64,000 bases of DNA, taken from RYN-133 sp036497285 (GTDB lineage: Bacteria; Actinomycetota; Actinomycetes; Mycobacteriales; Jatrophihabitantaceae). The position numbers and the translations under genes are program-made. Each line of letters opens with the position of its first letter. Within the stretch, counting starts at the first letter, position 1. The stretch lies in assembly GCA_036497285.1 (NCBI GenBank), contig DASXJR010000056.1:1-64000 (forward strand), read 5' to 3'. The notes beneath the pieces were generated by a model that was not told where the DNA came from, searched no databases, and worked only from the letters and a program-made list of their open reading frames with translations. This document shows, one piece after another, positions 17,473-25,003 of this stretch.

Positions 17473-19590
17473 ATGCCGACCCCGCTCGTTCTCGACGTCA
17501 TGCGCACCCCCCGACGTCGGTTCCGCGCCATCGCCGTCATCAGCGCCGGCGCGCTCGGACTGACGCTGGCCGTCAGCGGCGCCAACGACATCGCCACCGG
17601 GTCCGCGCCGAGTTCTGGGACCCTGACCACCGCGAGCGGGGCGAAGACGTGGACGGGCGGTCCGTTCGTGGCGCCGAACCCCAGCGGCAACGTCGGCGAT
17701 CCGGACTGCACCGCGCCGAACTCGTGCGACGACTACGCGCTCACCGTCTCCACACCAGCCGGCACCGGGGACACCAAGAACTTGAAGATCTCGGTCAAGT
17801 GGGACAACACCGCGGCGGACTTCGACGTATACGTGCTCAAGGCCGGCGCCATCGTCGCGTCGGCAGCGTCGTCGTCCGACCCGGAGACCGTGGTCATGGC
17901 GCCGACCAGCGGTGTCTACACCGTTCGGGTCGTGCCGTTCCTGCCGCTCGGCTCCAGCTACACCGCCACCGCATCATTGGTGACCAAGCCGAACGACGGC
18001 GCACCCGGCTCCACCGCGCCCGCCCCGAACTTCACCGATTACGGCGCGCCGTCAACGATGTCCAACGCGCACAGCGCCGGCGAACCCTCGATCGGCTACG
18101 ACGCCAAGACGGGCTCGAGCTTCTACCAGTCGTACCTGTCGACCTACCGGGTGCGCTTCGACGACTCCGTGACGCCGGCGAGGGCTACCTGGACGGACGT
18201 GTCCGCATCGGCGACCAACGGGTGCCCGCAGGGCGGCACGCAGTCGCTCGACCCGATCCTCTACACCGACCGCGCGACCGGCCGCACCTTCGAGTCGCAG
18301 TTGTCCGGCGTCGACTCGCTGACCTGCTACACCGACGACCAGGGCAAGACCTGGAGCCCGAGCCAAGGCGGCGGCATCCCGTCCGGCGTCGACCACCAGA
18401 CCTTCGGTGGCGGCCCGTTCGTGAAGAGCGACCCGCTCAACGTCGCGAATACCTATCCGCGCGCCGTCTACTACTGCAGTCAGGACATCGCGACCGCGTT
18501 CTGTGCGCTGTCGCGTAACGGCGGCGTCACCTTCGGCGCAGGCATCCCGGTCTACAGCCTGATGGACTGTGGCGGCCTGCACGGTCACGTCCAGGTCGCT
18601 GCGGACGGCACGGTGTACCTGCCGAACAAGAGCTGCGACGGGCACCAGGCGGTGGTGTCCTCGACGGACGACGGGCAGAACTGGACCATCCACCCCGTCC
18701 CCAACAGCATCCCGGGCGACAGCGACCCGGCCGCAGCCGTCGGCTCGAACGGCACACTGTATTTCGGTTACGGAAACGGTGATGGCCGAGCGCACGTCGC
18801 GGTGAGCCACGACAAGGGCGCGACCTTCAGCCGGGACTTCAATGTCGGCTCGGCGCTCGGCATCAAGAACGTCGTGTTCCCGACGATGATCGCCGGTGAC
18901 GACAACCGCGCGGCGTTCTCGTTCATCGGCACGACGACGGGCGGCAACTACCAGGACGCGGCGAACTTCCACGGCGTCTGGTACGTCTACACCGCGTTCA
19001 CCTACGACGGCGGCAAGACCTGGAAGACCGTGAACGACACCCCGCACGACCCGGTGCAGCGCGGTTCGATCTGCACCGCCGGCACCACCTGCGGCAACGA
19101 CCGGAACCTGCTCGACTTCATCGGCTCGACGATCGATGGCAAGGGCCGGGTCGAGGTGGCGTTCGCCGACGGGTGCACGAAGGCCTGCGTCACCGGCACG
19201 AAGAACAACTTCGACGCCTACGCCACGATCGCCAAGCAGACCACCGGGCTGACCCTCTTCAGCAAGTACGATCCGAAGGCAAACCTCACGATCAGCAAGG
19301 TGTCCCCGAAGATCGCCCGCAACGGCGCGTCGTCGGTGTCGGCGACCATGCGGAATCTAGGCACCTCCAAGGCGACTGCACCGGTGCGCTTCTTCGTCGA
19401 CGGCAAGCTGCTCAAGACAACCGTCGGCAAGACCGTTTACGGCGGCGATGCCGTGACGGTGACGGTTCCGTGGAACACCAGTGGCCGCAAGGGCTCACAC
19501 ACCGTCACGGTCGTCGCCGACCCGCTGAACAAGGTGCGCGAGTACAACGAGGCCGACAACAAGCGGGCGACGACAGTCCACCTGCCCTGA
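17473..19590 (+). CDS. Secreted beta-propeller (sialidase-like) protein with CARDB domain
   Basis: About 705 residues. An RRRFRAIAVISAGALGLTLA-type signal region spans roughly residues 12-35. Next comes a PPC-like domain (LKISVKWDNTAADFDVYVLK, about 100-165). The centre (about 180-590) is a BNR/sialidase-like beta-propeller with repeated S/T-x-D-x-G-x-T-W elements such as TDDQGKTWSP, DDGQNWT, DKGATF and DGGKTWK, and no recognised catalytic set. The C-terminal 100 residues (LTISKVSPKIARNGASS to YNEADNKRATT) are a CARDB adhesion-like domain. Probably an extracellular glycan-binding or surface protein. Start may be 17473 or the ATG at 17500. A lipoprotein gene follows after 18 bases. Confidence 0.85.
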   Translation: MPTPLVLDVMRTPRRRFRAIAVISAGALGLTLAVSGANDIATGSAPSSGTLTTASGAKTWTGGPFVAPNPSGNVGDPDCTAPNSCDDYALTVSTPAGTGDTKNLKISVKWDNTAADFDVYVLKAGAIVASAASSSDPETVVMAPTSGVYTVRVVPFLPLGSSYTATASLVTKPNDGAPGSTAPAPNFTDYGAPSTMSNAHSAGEPSIGYDAKTGSSFYQSYLSTYRVRFDDSVTPARATWTDVSASATNGCPQGGTQSLDPILYTDRATGRTFESQLSGVDSLTCYTDDQGKTWSPSQGGGIPSGVDHQTFGGGPFVKSDPLNVANTYPRAVYYCSQDIATAFCALSRNGGVTFGAGIPVYSLMDCGGLHGHVQVAADGTVYLPNKSCDGHQAVVSSTDDGQNWTIHPVPNSIPGDSDPAAAVGSNGTLYFGYGNGDGRAHVAVSHDKGATFSRDFNVGSALGIKNVVFPTMIAGDDNRAAFSFIGTTTGGNYQDAANFHGVWYVYTAFTYDGGKTWKTVNDTPHDPVQRGSICTAGTTCGNDRNLLDFIGSTIDGKGRVEVAFADGCTKACVTGTKNNFDAYATIAKQTTGLTLFSKYDPKANLTISKVSPKIARNGASSVSATMRNLGTSKATAPVRFFVDGKLLKTTVGKTVYGGDAVTVTVPWNTSGRKGSHTVTVVADPLNKVREYNEADNKRATTVHLP

Positions 19591-19608
19591 CTACCGAGAG
19601 GTCACTTC

Positions 19609-20073
19609 GTGATCCGTACGGTCGCGGCTGGTGCCGCCTGCGTTCTCGTAGCCGCCACTGCGGCGTGCAGTTCGTCCGGCGGTGATCCCGACGCCGGCGG
19701 GAGCCATGGCGCCGACGTGTCCAACGCGGTGTGCACGAAGGACGCGGCGACGAAGAAGGTTGACCTCCCTGCCGGATTTCCGTCCGGTTTCCCGTTGCCG
19801 TCGGGCACGATCGTCTACAAGGTCGACGAGCGCGGTGCCGACGAAGGCATCGTGGTCACCGGAGTGACCTCCACCCCGTTCAAGACCGTGCTCAAATCGC
19901 TGCAGAGCGAGCTGCCCGCCAAGGGGTTCCGCGCGGACAACGGCGAGGTCGAGCCGCACGATGCGGAGTCGGACTGGGCGTCGAGTGCGTTCGAGGGCCG
20001 GTGGGCGATCCGGGAGATCCCGCAGTGCGACGGTGACACGCTGGTCAACGTCGTCGCGCGTGCTACCTCTTGA
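19609..20073 (+). CDS. Small secreted lipoprotein of unknown function
   Basis: A 154-residue protein with a lipoprotein signal: hydrophobic core at residues 5-18 and a TAAC lipobox with the cysteine at residue 20, followed by a SSSGGDPDAGG linker. The mature part contains DLPAGFPSGFPLPSGTIVYK and an alternating alpha/beta pattern. It is cytoplasmic-membrane anchored and outward facing. It follows the propeller protein gene by 18 bases, so the pair may be coexpressed. Its end overlaps the convergent thioredoxin-domain gene by 11 bases. No family recognised. Confidence 0.8.
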   Translation: MIRTVAAGAACVLVAATAACSSSGGDPDAGGSHGADVSNAVCTKDAATKKVDLPAGFPSGFPLPSGTIVYKVDERGADEGIVVTGVTSTPFKTVLKSLQSELPAKGFRADNGEVEPHDAESDWASSAFEGRWAIREIPQCDGDTLVNVVARATS

Positions 20074-22045
20074 CGGTCAACTGCCCGGTCAGATCAGCGA
20101 CGGTCGTGACAGGCAGGTCGCACACCATGCCCCGACAGACGTAGGCGGCGGCGCGGCCGCCGACGAGCGTGCGGCCCGCGAGTAACGGAATGCCGGGCGC
20201 GTCCGGATCACCGGCAACGACGACGGCGCCGCCCGGACGAGCTGTCCACGCCGCGGTCTCGAGGTCTTGATCGCCGCCCACGAGCGCCACCTGCAGCGGT
20301 CCGTCGACGAGCGCCTCGGCGCTCGCGAGCACCCAGCCGAAGAACCTCGGCTGTTGCACCGCAGGTGTCGCGACGACGCCCAGGACCTGCTCGGCGAACG
20401 TGCGGTGAACCGGCGAGCCGGCCAGCGCGGAATAGGTGAGCAGGGCGGCGGCGAGCGCGCTGGAACCCGAGGGCGCTGCGTTGTCGGTGACGTCGCGTGG
20501 CCGCCGCACCAGGGTTTCCGCGTCGTCGCCGGTGTCGAAGAAGCCGCCGTCGTCGGCGCGGAACCGGGCGACCGCGACGTCGAGCAGCCGTGCGGTCTCG
20601 TCGAGCCAGCGCGCGTCGCCGGTCGCCTGATGCAGCGCAAGGAAGCCTTCGGCCACGTCGCCGTAGTCCTCGGCCACCGCCAGCGCGTCGCCGACGACGC
20701 CGTCACGCGACGTGCGCCGCAGCCGTCCGTCGACGACGTGGACGTCGAGGATCAGCTGCGCACAGGCGAGCGCCGCGTCGAGGTAGCGGCGGTCCAGCAA
20801 CACACCGGCCTCGGCGAGCGCGGCGATGACCAGTCCGTTCCAGGCAGCGACGACCTTGTCGTCGCGGCCGGGTTGCGGACGTGCGGCCCGCACCTGACCC
20901 AGCTTCTCCCGAATCGCCTCGTACCACCGGAAATCCTCGGGATCGCGCGGCAGCTGCAGGGTTGACGTGCCGTGCTCGAACGTGCCCGCTGGGGTCACCG
21001 TGAACAGCTCCGTCGCCGCATCGGCGTCGGCGCCGAGCGCGTCGGCCAGCTGTGCCGGCGTCCAGACGTAGGTGAGTCCTTCGACGCCGTCCGTGTCGGC
21101 GTCGAGGGCAGAGGCGAAACCGCCTTCCGGTGTGCCGAGGTCGCGGAGCAGGAAGTCGGCCGTCTCGCGGGCGACCCGCTCGCCCAGCGCGTCGCCGCGC
21201 AACCGCCACCAGTGCAGGTACACGCGCAGCAGCTGGGCATTGTCGTAGAGCATCTTTTCGAAATGCGGAACGACCCACTGCGCGTCGACTGAGTAGCGGG
21301 CGAATCCGCCGGCGAGCTGGTCATAGATGCCGCCGCGCGCCATCGCGTCGAGGGTCTGCTCGGTCATGGCGAGCGCGGCCGGGTCGCCGGTGCGCTCGTG
21401 GTGACGCAGCAGGAACTCGAGCACCATCGACGGCGGGAACTTCGGGGCCTGTCCGAAGCCGCCGTTGTCGGCGTCGAACTGCTTGACGAGCCCTGCGGCG
21501 GCCTCGCCGAGGTCAGCGGCGCCCGGGGCCGGGGCGTCGCCCTTCAAGCCCGGGACGCCGGCGGTGGCCATCGCGTCGGCGATGCGCTGTCCGGCATCGA
21601 CCACCTCGCTGCGCTTGGCGCGCCACGCTTCGCCCGCGGCTTCGAGCAGCCGCACGAACTGGTCGCGCGGGAAGAAGGTGCCCGCATAGAAGGGCTTGCC
21701 GTCCGGGGTCAGCAGGCAGGTCATCGGCCAGCCGCCTTGCCCGGTGAGCGCGACCGTGGCATCCATGTAGACGGCGTCGACGTCGGGGCGTTCTTCGCGG
21801 TCGACCTTGACGTTGACGAATCCCGCGTTCATCACCGCCGCAACATCGTCGCGCTCGAACGAGTCATGGGCCATCACGTGGCACCAGTGGCACGCCGCGT
21901 AGCCGACGCTCAGCAGGATCGGCACGTCGCGCTCGCGCGCCGCGGCGAAAGCGTCATCGCCCCACTCGTACCAGTCGACCGGATTATCGGCGTGCTGCTG
22001 CAGGTACGGGCTCACTGAGCCGCTCAGACGGTTCACCATGACCAT
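20063..22045 (-). CDS. YyaL/SSP411-type protein: thioredoxin-like DUF255 plus glycan toroid
   Basis: About 660 residues. The N-terminal thioredoxin-like DUF255 domain starts with the family hallmark NRLSGSVSPYLQQHADNPVDWYEW (shown in part) and contains the CHWCHVM redox motif. The rest is an (alpha/alpha)6-toroid resembling N-acyl-glucosamine epimerases, with VPHFEKMLYDNAQLL and DADTDGVEGLTYVWT. Enzymatic activity is not established for the family. The start at 22045 (MVMVNRL) is chosen because the family begins at this NRL position; an upstream ATG at 22123 would add 26 unrelated residues. Two tandem 12-mers lie just upstream. Confidence 0.88.
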   Translation of the reverse strand: MVMVNRLSGSVSPYLQQHADNPVDWYEWGDDAFAAARERDVPILLSVGYAACHWCHVMAHDSFERDDVAAVMNAGFVNVKVDREERPDVDAVYMDATVALTGQGGWPMTCLLTPDGKPFYAGTFFPRDQFVRLLEAAGEAWRAKRSEVVDAGQRIADAMATAGVPGLKGDAPAPGAADLGEAAAGLVKQFDADNGGFGQAPKFPPSMVLEFLLRHHERTGDPAALAMTEQTLDAMARGGIYDQLAGGFARYSVDAQWVVPHFEKMLYDNAQLLRVYLHWWRLRGDALGERVARETADFLLRDLGTPEGGFASALDADTDGVEGLTYVWTPAQLADALGADADAATELFTVTPAGTFEHGTSTLQLPRDPEDFRWYEAIREKLGQVRAARPQPGRDDKVVAAWNGLVIAALAEAGVLLDRRYLDAALACAQLILDVHVVDGRLRRTSRDGVVGDALAVAEDYGDVAEGFLALHQATGDARWLDETARLLDVAVARFRADDGGFFDTGDDAETLVRRPRDVTDNAAPSGSSALAAALLTYSALAGSPVHRTFAEQVLGVVATPAVQQPRFFGWVLASAEALVDGPLQVALVGGDQDLETAAWTARPGGAVVVAGDPDAPGIPLLAGRTLVGGRAAAYVCRGMVCDLPVTTVADLTGQLTVKR

Positions 22046-22061
22046 GCTGTCAGCCCGGCTC

Positions 22062-22086
22062 GTGATACACGAAAGTGATACACGAA
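22062..22086. promoter_or_regulatory. Tandem 12-mer operator candidate upstream of the YyaL-type gene
   Basis: GTGATACACGAA occurs twice (22062-22073 and 22075-22086) with a one-base gap, 17 bases upstream of the start at 22045. Each copy contains a GTG-ATA-CAC near-palindrome. The arrangement suggests a regulator site. The 130 bases further upstream hold nothing else I can identify. Confidence 0.35.
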
Positions 22087-22219
22087 TCGTCTTGTCACTG
22101 GTTGCGTGCCTGCCGGGTATCACTGCGCCCGAGACGCCGACTTATGGGGCGTCCGATCGGTTGTCCTGCCACCGGCTGCCGGTGACATGCGCGGGCAGGC
22201 GTGTGATCACCTGACTTGC

Positions 22220-22571
22220 CTAGAAGGCGACGCGTTCGGCGATGGCCTCTACTGCGGGATAGGGAGCGCGGTAAGTCCAGACGGCGTCGCCGAGGATCTC
22301 GCCGCCGGGTAACACGATGTTGTAGTAGGAGGCGTCGCCCTTGTAGGGGCAATAGGTCTCGGTCGAGCTTGGCGCCAGCGCGCCGGGCACGACTGAGCTG
22401 AGCGGCAAGTAGTACACCGGCGCGTACCCAGCCTCGCGAAGAATGACCGCCTCGCTCGTATCGGCGATGACTGTGTCACCCACGCGGGCAACGACCCTCG
22501 TCGTGTCGGCGTCGATCGTGATCTGGTGTTCTGCATCCCGGAACCTTGATCACTCTGGCTTCATTCGTCAC
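22220..22571 (-). pseudogene. DUF427 protein gene broken by a single-base frameshift
   Basis: The gene starts with GTG at 22571, overlapping the stop of the upstream F420-type gene as GTGA, and has GGAGG seven bases before it. The first reading frame gives TNEARVIKVPG, the normal DUF427 N-terminus. The family core EHQITIDADTTRVVARVGDTV, CPYKGDASYYN and AVWTYRAPYPAVEAI continues in another frame. The total length is 352 bases, one more than 117 codons, so one extra base lies near TGCA at 22532-22535. The intact product would be about 116 residues. Either it is a real inactivating insertion or a sequencing error. If real, translation could only restart at the GTG at 22483, giving 87 residues. 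Confidence 0.85.
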
Positions 22572-23071
22572 CGCTCAACCTCCGTTCTCGTTCGAGCAGT
22601 TGACTCCAGCAGGAGCAGCGGAATCTCGCGACCCTCGGCTAGCCGTCGGTACTCGGGATAGTGCGGCCAGAAGCGCTCGGCTACCGCCCACCACCGTTGC
22701 TTCTCGTCATCGAAAACCTCACGCGCGTGAAGGTGAACCTTATTGGCGCCGTCCTGGATGAGGACGTCGGGATGAGCGATGAGGTTGCCGTACCAGGACG
22801 GGTTCTTGGGCGCTCCCGCCGCCGACGCGACCGCGACGTAGGTGTCGTTGTCCTTGATGCGCATGATCGGGTTCTTTCTGACCTTGCCCGACTTCGCGCC
22901 GACGCTCGTCAGGATGACGACCGGTCGATCTTCGAGGGTGTTGCCTTGGGAGCCGTCGGTTGCCTCATAAAGCGCTACCTGGTCGCGGATGCGCTGCACC
23001 GGGCTCGGTTCGTACCCACCGGCGAACCAATCGCAAGCAGCAGAGGTCGGGAGATCTCCTGTTGTAGTCAT
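22568..23071 (-). CDS. Nitroreductase-family F420(H2)-dependent oxidoreductase (Ddn-like)
   Basis: A 167-residue split-barrel protein of the deazaflavin-dependent nitroreductase family. The characteristic run ILTSVGAKSGKVRKNPIMRI is followed by YVAVASAAGAPKNPSWYGNL and HPDVLIQDG, positions that form the F420 site in Ddn-type enzymes. It is the third gene of the four-gene operon headed by an SDR. Its stop is coupled to the next gene by GTGA. Presence of this family implies the host makes cofactor F420. The substrate is unknown. Confidence 0.9.
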   Translation of the reverse strand: MTTTGDLPTSAACDWFAGGYEPSPVQRIRDQVALYEATDGSQGNTLEDRPVVILTSVGAKSGKVRKNPIMRIKDNDTYVAVASAAGAPKNPSWYGNLIAHPDVLIQDGANKVHLHAREVFDDEKQRWWAVAERFWPHYPEYRRLAEGREIPLLLLESTARTRTEVER

Positions 23072-23075
23072 GGCG

Positions 23076-23432
23076 TCAGATGCTGATGAGGTCGAACTCG
23101 TTGCCTTCGGGGTCGGCGAAAGTGATCCACCGTGCTTGGCCGGCGATGGTGTTCACGACCGTGGCGCCGAGCTCGGTCAGCCGTGCGGCTTCGCCGTCGA
23201 GGTCGTCGGTTGCGAGGTCTAGGTGGACCCGGTTCTTGACCGCTTTGCCTTCGGGGACTTGATGGAACGCCAGGCGCGGGCCGGCTCTCACCTGGTCGCT
23301 CGCGAGGACGACGGCGTCATGAGCGTCCGCGCCCTCGGCGACCTGACGTCCAAGCGTGTCGGCCCAGAACCGTGCGACCTTGGCCGCGTCATGGGCATCG
23401 AACGCGACACCAAATAACGCTGTTTTGGTCAT
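23076..23432 (-). CDS. VOC (glyoxalase/bleomycin-resistance fold) protein
   Basis: A 118-residue vicinal oxygen chelate protein with paired beta-alpha-beta-beta-beta units: FGVAFDAHDAAKVARFWADTLG, then HLDLATDDLDGEAARLTELGA and ITFADPEGNEFDLIS. The C-terminal Glu of the metal site (EFDL) is present. These proteins act as isomerases, dioxygenases or drug-binding proteins; which one cannot be told. It sits between the SDR and the F420-type gene in a probable TetR-controlled operon, with four bases to the next start. Confidence 0.88.
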   Translation of the reverse strand: MTKTALFGVAFDAHDAAKVARFWADTLGRQVAEGADAHDAVVLASDQVRAGPRLAFHQVPEGKAVKNRVHLDLATDDLDGEAARLTELGATVVNTIAGQARWITFADPEGNEFDLISI

Positions 23433-23471
23433 TATCGTTTCCTGTTCGGGTGCAAGGTCGCAGTCGTCGGG

Positions 23472-24218
23472 TTAGACGGCTGTGCGTCCGCCGTCGACGG
23501 CGACCGTGGCGCCGGTGATGTACGCGGCGCGGGGTGATGCAAGGAAGGCGATCGTCTCGGCGATCTCTTCGGGTTGCGCGCCGCGGTTGAGCAGCGTCGT
23601 CTTGGCGATGGCGTCGGTAGCTTTCGCGCCCTCGGTGTACACAGGTCCGGGTGCGACAGCATTGACCCGAACCCCGTTGGCGCCGTATTCGGCGGCCCAT
23701 GAACGTGTCATCGCCGCGAGGGCGGCCTTGGTTGCGCTGTACGCGGCCGCTTCGGGCATGCCGATCGTGGCGACCATGCTCGACACGTTAATGATGACGC
23801 CGCCTCCGTTGACCGCCATAGTCGGCGCGAGCGCAGCGGTCAACAGATACGCGGAGCGCACGTTGCTGTCGAACAGACGGTCGTAGGCATGCGCATCGAG
23901 TTCGCTGCTCGGGCCGAACCACGACGAGCCCGCGTTGTTGACCAGGATGTCGACGTGCCCGACCTCGCTGGCAAGGTGCGTGATGTCAGCAGGATCGCTC
24001 AGGTCGGCCGGAACGAATCGGGCCTGCCCGCCGTCACGTTCGATCTGGTCGACGACGTCGGCGCCGCGGCTTCGGTCGCGGCCGTGCACCAGCATGGTGG
24101 CTCCGTGCTCTGCGAGCTTGAGGGCTGCGGCTCTGCCGATGCCTGAGGTGGCGCCGGTGACGAGTGCGGTCAGGCCACTGAGCTCGCCGGTGAGTGCGGA
24201 TGCGGTAGTTGCGGTCAT
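23472..24218 (-). CDS. Short-chain dehydrogenase/reductase
   Basis: A 248-residue classical SDR. The cofactor motif TGATSGIG is at 21-28, NNAG at 94-97, and the catalytic set S147, Y160, K164 in SSMVATIG / YSATK. The C-terminus ends with the usual ITGATVAVDGG. Arg/His residues after the second strand (HGRDRS) suggest NADPH preference. It is the first gene of the operon that runs leftward to 22220 and is divergent from a TetR gene. Three copies of a TAGAC-N6-GTC operator lie between them. Confidence 0.93.
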   Translation of the reverse strand: MTATTASALTGELSGLTALVTGATSGIGRAAALKLAEHGATMLVHGRDRSRGADVVDQIERDGGQARFVPADLSDPADITHLASEVGHVDILVNNAGSSWFGPSSELDAHAYDRLFDSNVRSAYLLTAALAPTMAVNGGGVIINVSSMVATIGMPEAAAYSATKAALAAMTRSWAAEYGANGVRVNAVAPGPVYTEGAKATDAIAKTTLLNRGAQPEEIAETIAFLASPRAAYITGATVAVDGGRTAV

Positions 24219-24241
24219 GGGATCACCTGTGTCGTCGTTGT

Positions 24242-24333
24242 TTAGACGTATTGGTCTAACTAGCTTCGACGCTAGACCGTTCTGTCTAAATAGGCAACCG
24301 GTAGCGCGACTTTATTTAGACAGATCAGTCGGT
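24242..24333. promoter_or_regulatory. Three TetR-type operators between the SDR and TetR genes
   Basis: O1 is TTAGAC-N6-GTCTAA (24242-24259, perfect). O2 is TAGAC-N6-GTCTA (24273-24288, perfect). O3 is TTAGAC-N6-GTCGGT (24316-24333, right half degenerate). O1 and O2 centres are 30 bp apart; O2 and O3 centres are 44 bp apart. O1 lies just upstream of the SDR start and O3 just upstream of the TetR start, so one regulator likely represses both directions. Confidence 0.8.
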
Positions 24334-24345
24334 TACCGTGGTGGC

Positions 24346-24990
24346 GTGACCAAGCCGGAGCAGCGCCGCAGGACGGCGAAGCAGCGCATCCTCGTCGCGG
24401 CGGACGACCTGTTCTACAGCGAGGGCATCCGCTCCGTCGGGATTGACCGCGTCATAGCCAAGGCCGGGGTCGCGAAGGGCTCGCTGTACTACTCCTTCGC
24501 CGGCAAGGACGACCTTGTCTGTGAATACCTGACCAATCGTCACAGCAAGTGGTCCGAGCGGGTCGCGGCTGGCATCGCGGCGCACACCGATCCTCGCGCG
24601 CGGATCCTGGCCGTCTACGACGTACTCGGCGCGCTGTTCGCCGAGCCCACCTACCGAGGCTGCGCGTTCATGAACTCCATCGGCGAGGCCGCGCCGGACA
24701 GCGTCGAAGCACAGGCGACGAAGACGTTCCGCACCTGGGTGCACACCCTGTTCCTCGACCTCGCCACCGACGTGGGCGCAGCCGAACCGCAGCAACTGGC
24801 CGACGCCCTCGTACTGATCTACGACGGCGCGGTGGCGACCGCGCAAATGGACGCGACACCCGAAGCGGCCAGGACCGCGCGACGACTCGCCGAACTCGTC
24901 CTCGACAACGCCAGGCGTGCGTCGGTCGAGGCGACTGTGAAGCGTGAGCGCCTGATTTCGGTGATCGATGAGGACACCACGAGCGGCTAG
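24346..24990 (+). CDS. TetR/AcrR family repressor
   Basis: A 214-residue regulator. The HTH spans about 14-58: RILVAADDLFYSEGIRSVGIDRVIAKAGVAKGSLYYSFAGKDDL, typical of TetR proteins, with the recognition helix ending in LYYSFAGK. The ligand domain contains YRGCAFMNSIGEA, a sequence seen in TetR proteins that respond to small electrophiles or quaternary compounds. The GTG at 24346 is used because the protein homology starts there. It is divergent from the SDR operon with three operators in between, so it is the probable repressor. Confidence 0.92.
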   Translation: MTKPEQRRRTAKQRILVAADDLFYSEGIRSVGIDRVIAKAGVAKGSLYYSFAGKDDLVCEYLTNRHSKWSERVAAGIAAHTDPRARILAVYDVLGALFAEPTYRGCAFMNSIGEAAPDSVEAQATKTFRTWVHTLFLDLATDVGAAEPQQLADALVLIYDGAVATAQMDATPEAARTARRLAELVLDNARRASVEATVKRERLISVIDEDTTSG

Positions 24991-25003
24991 GACCGCGACG
25001 CCG

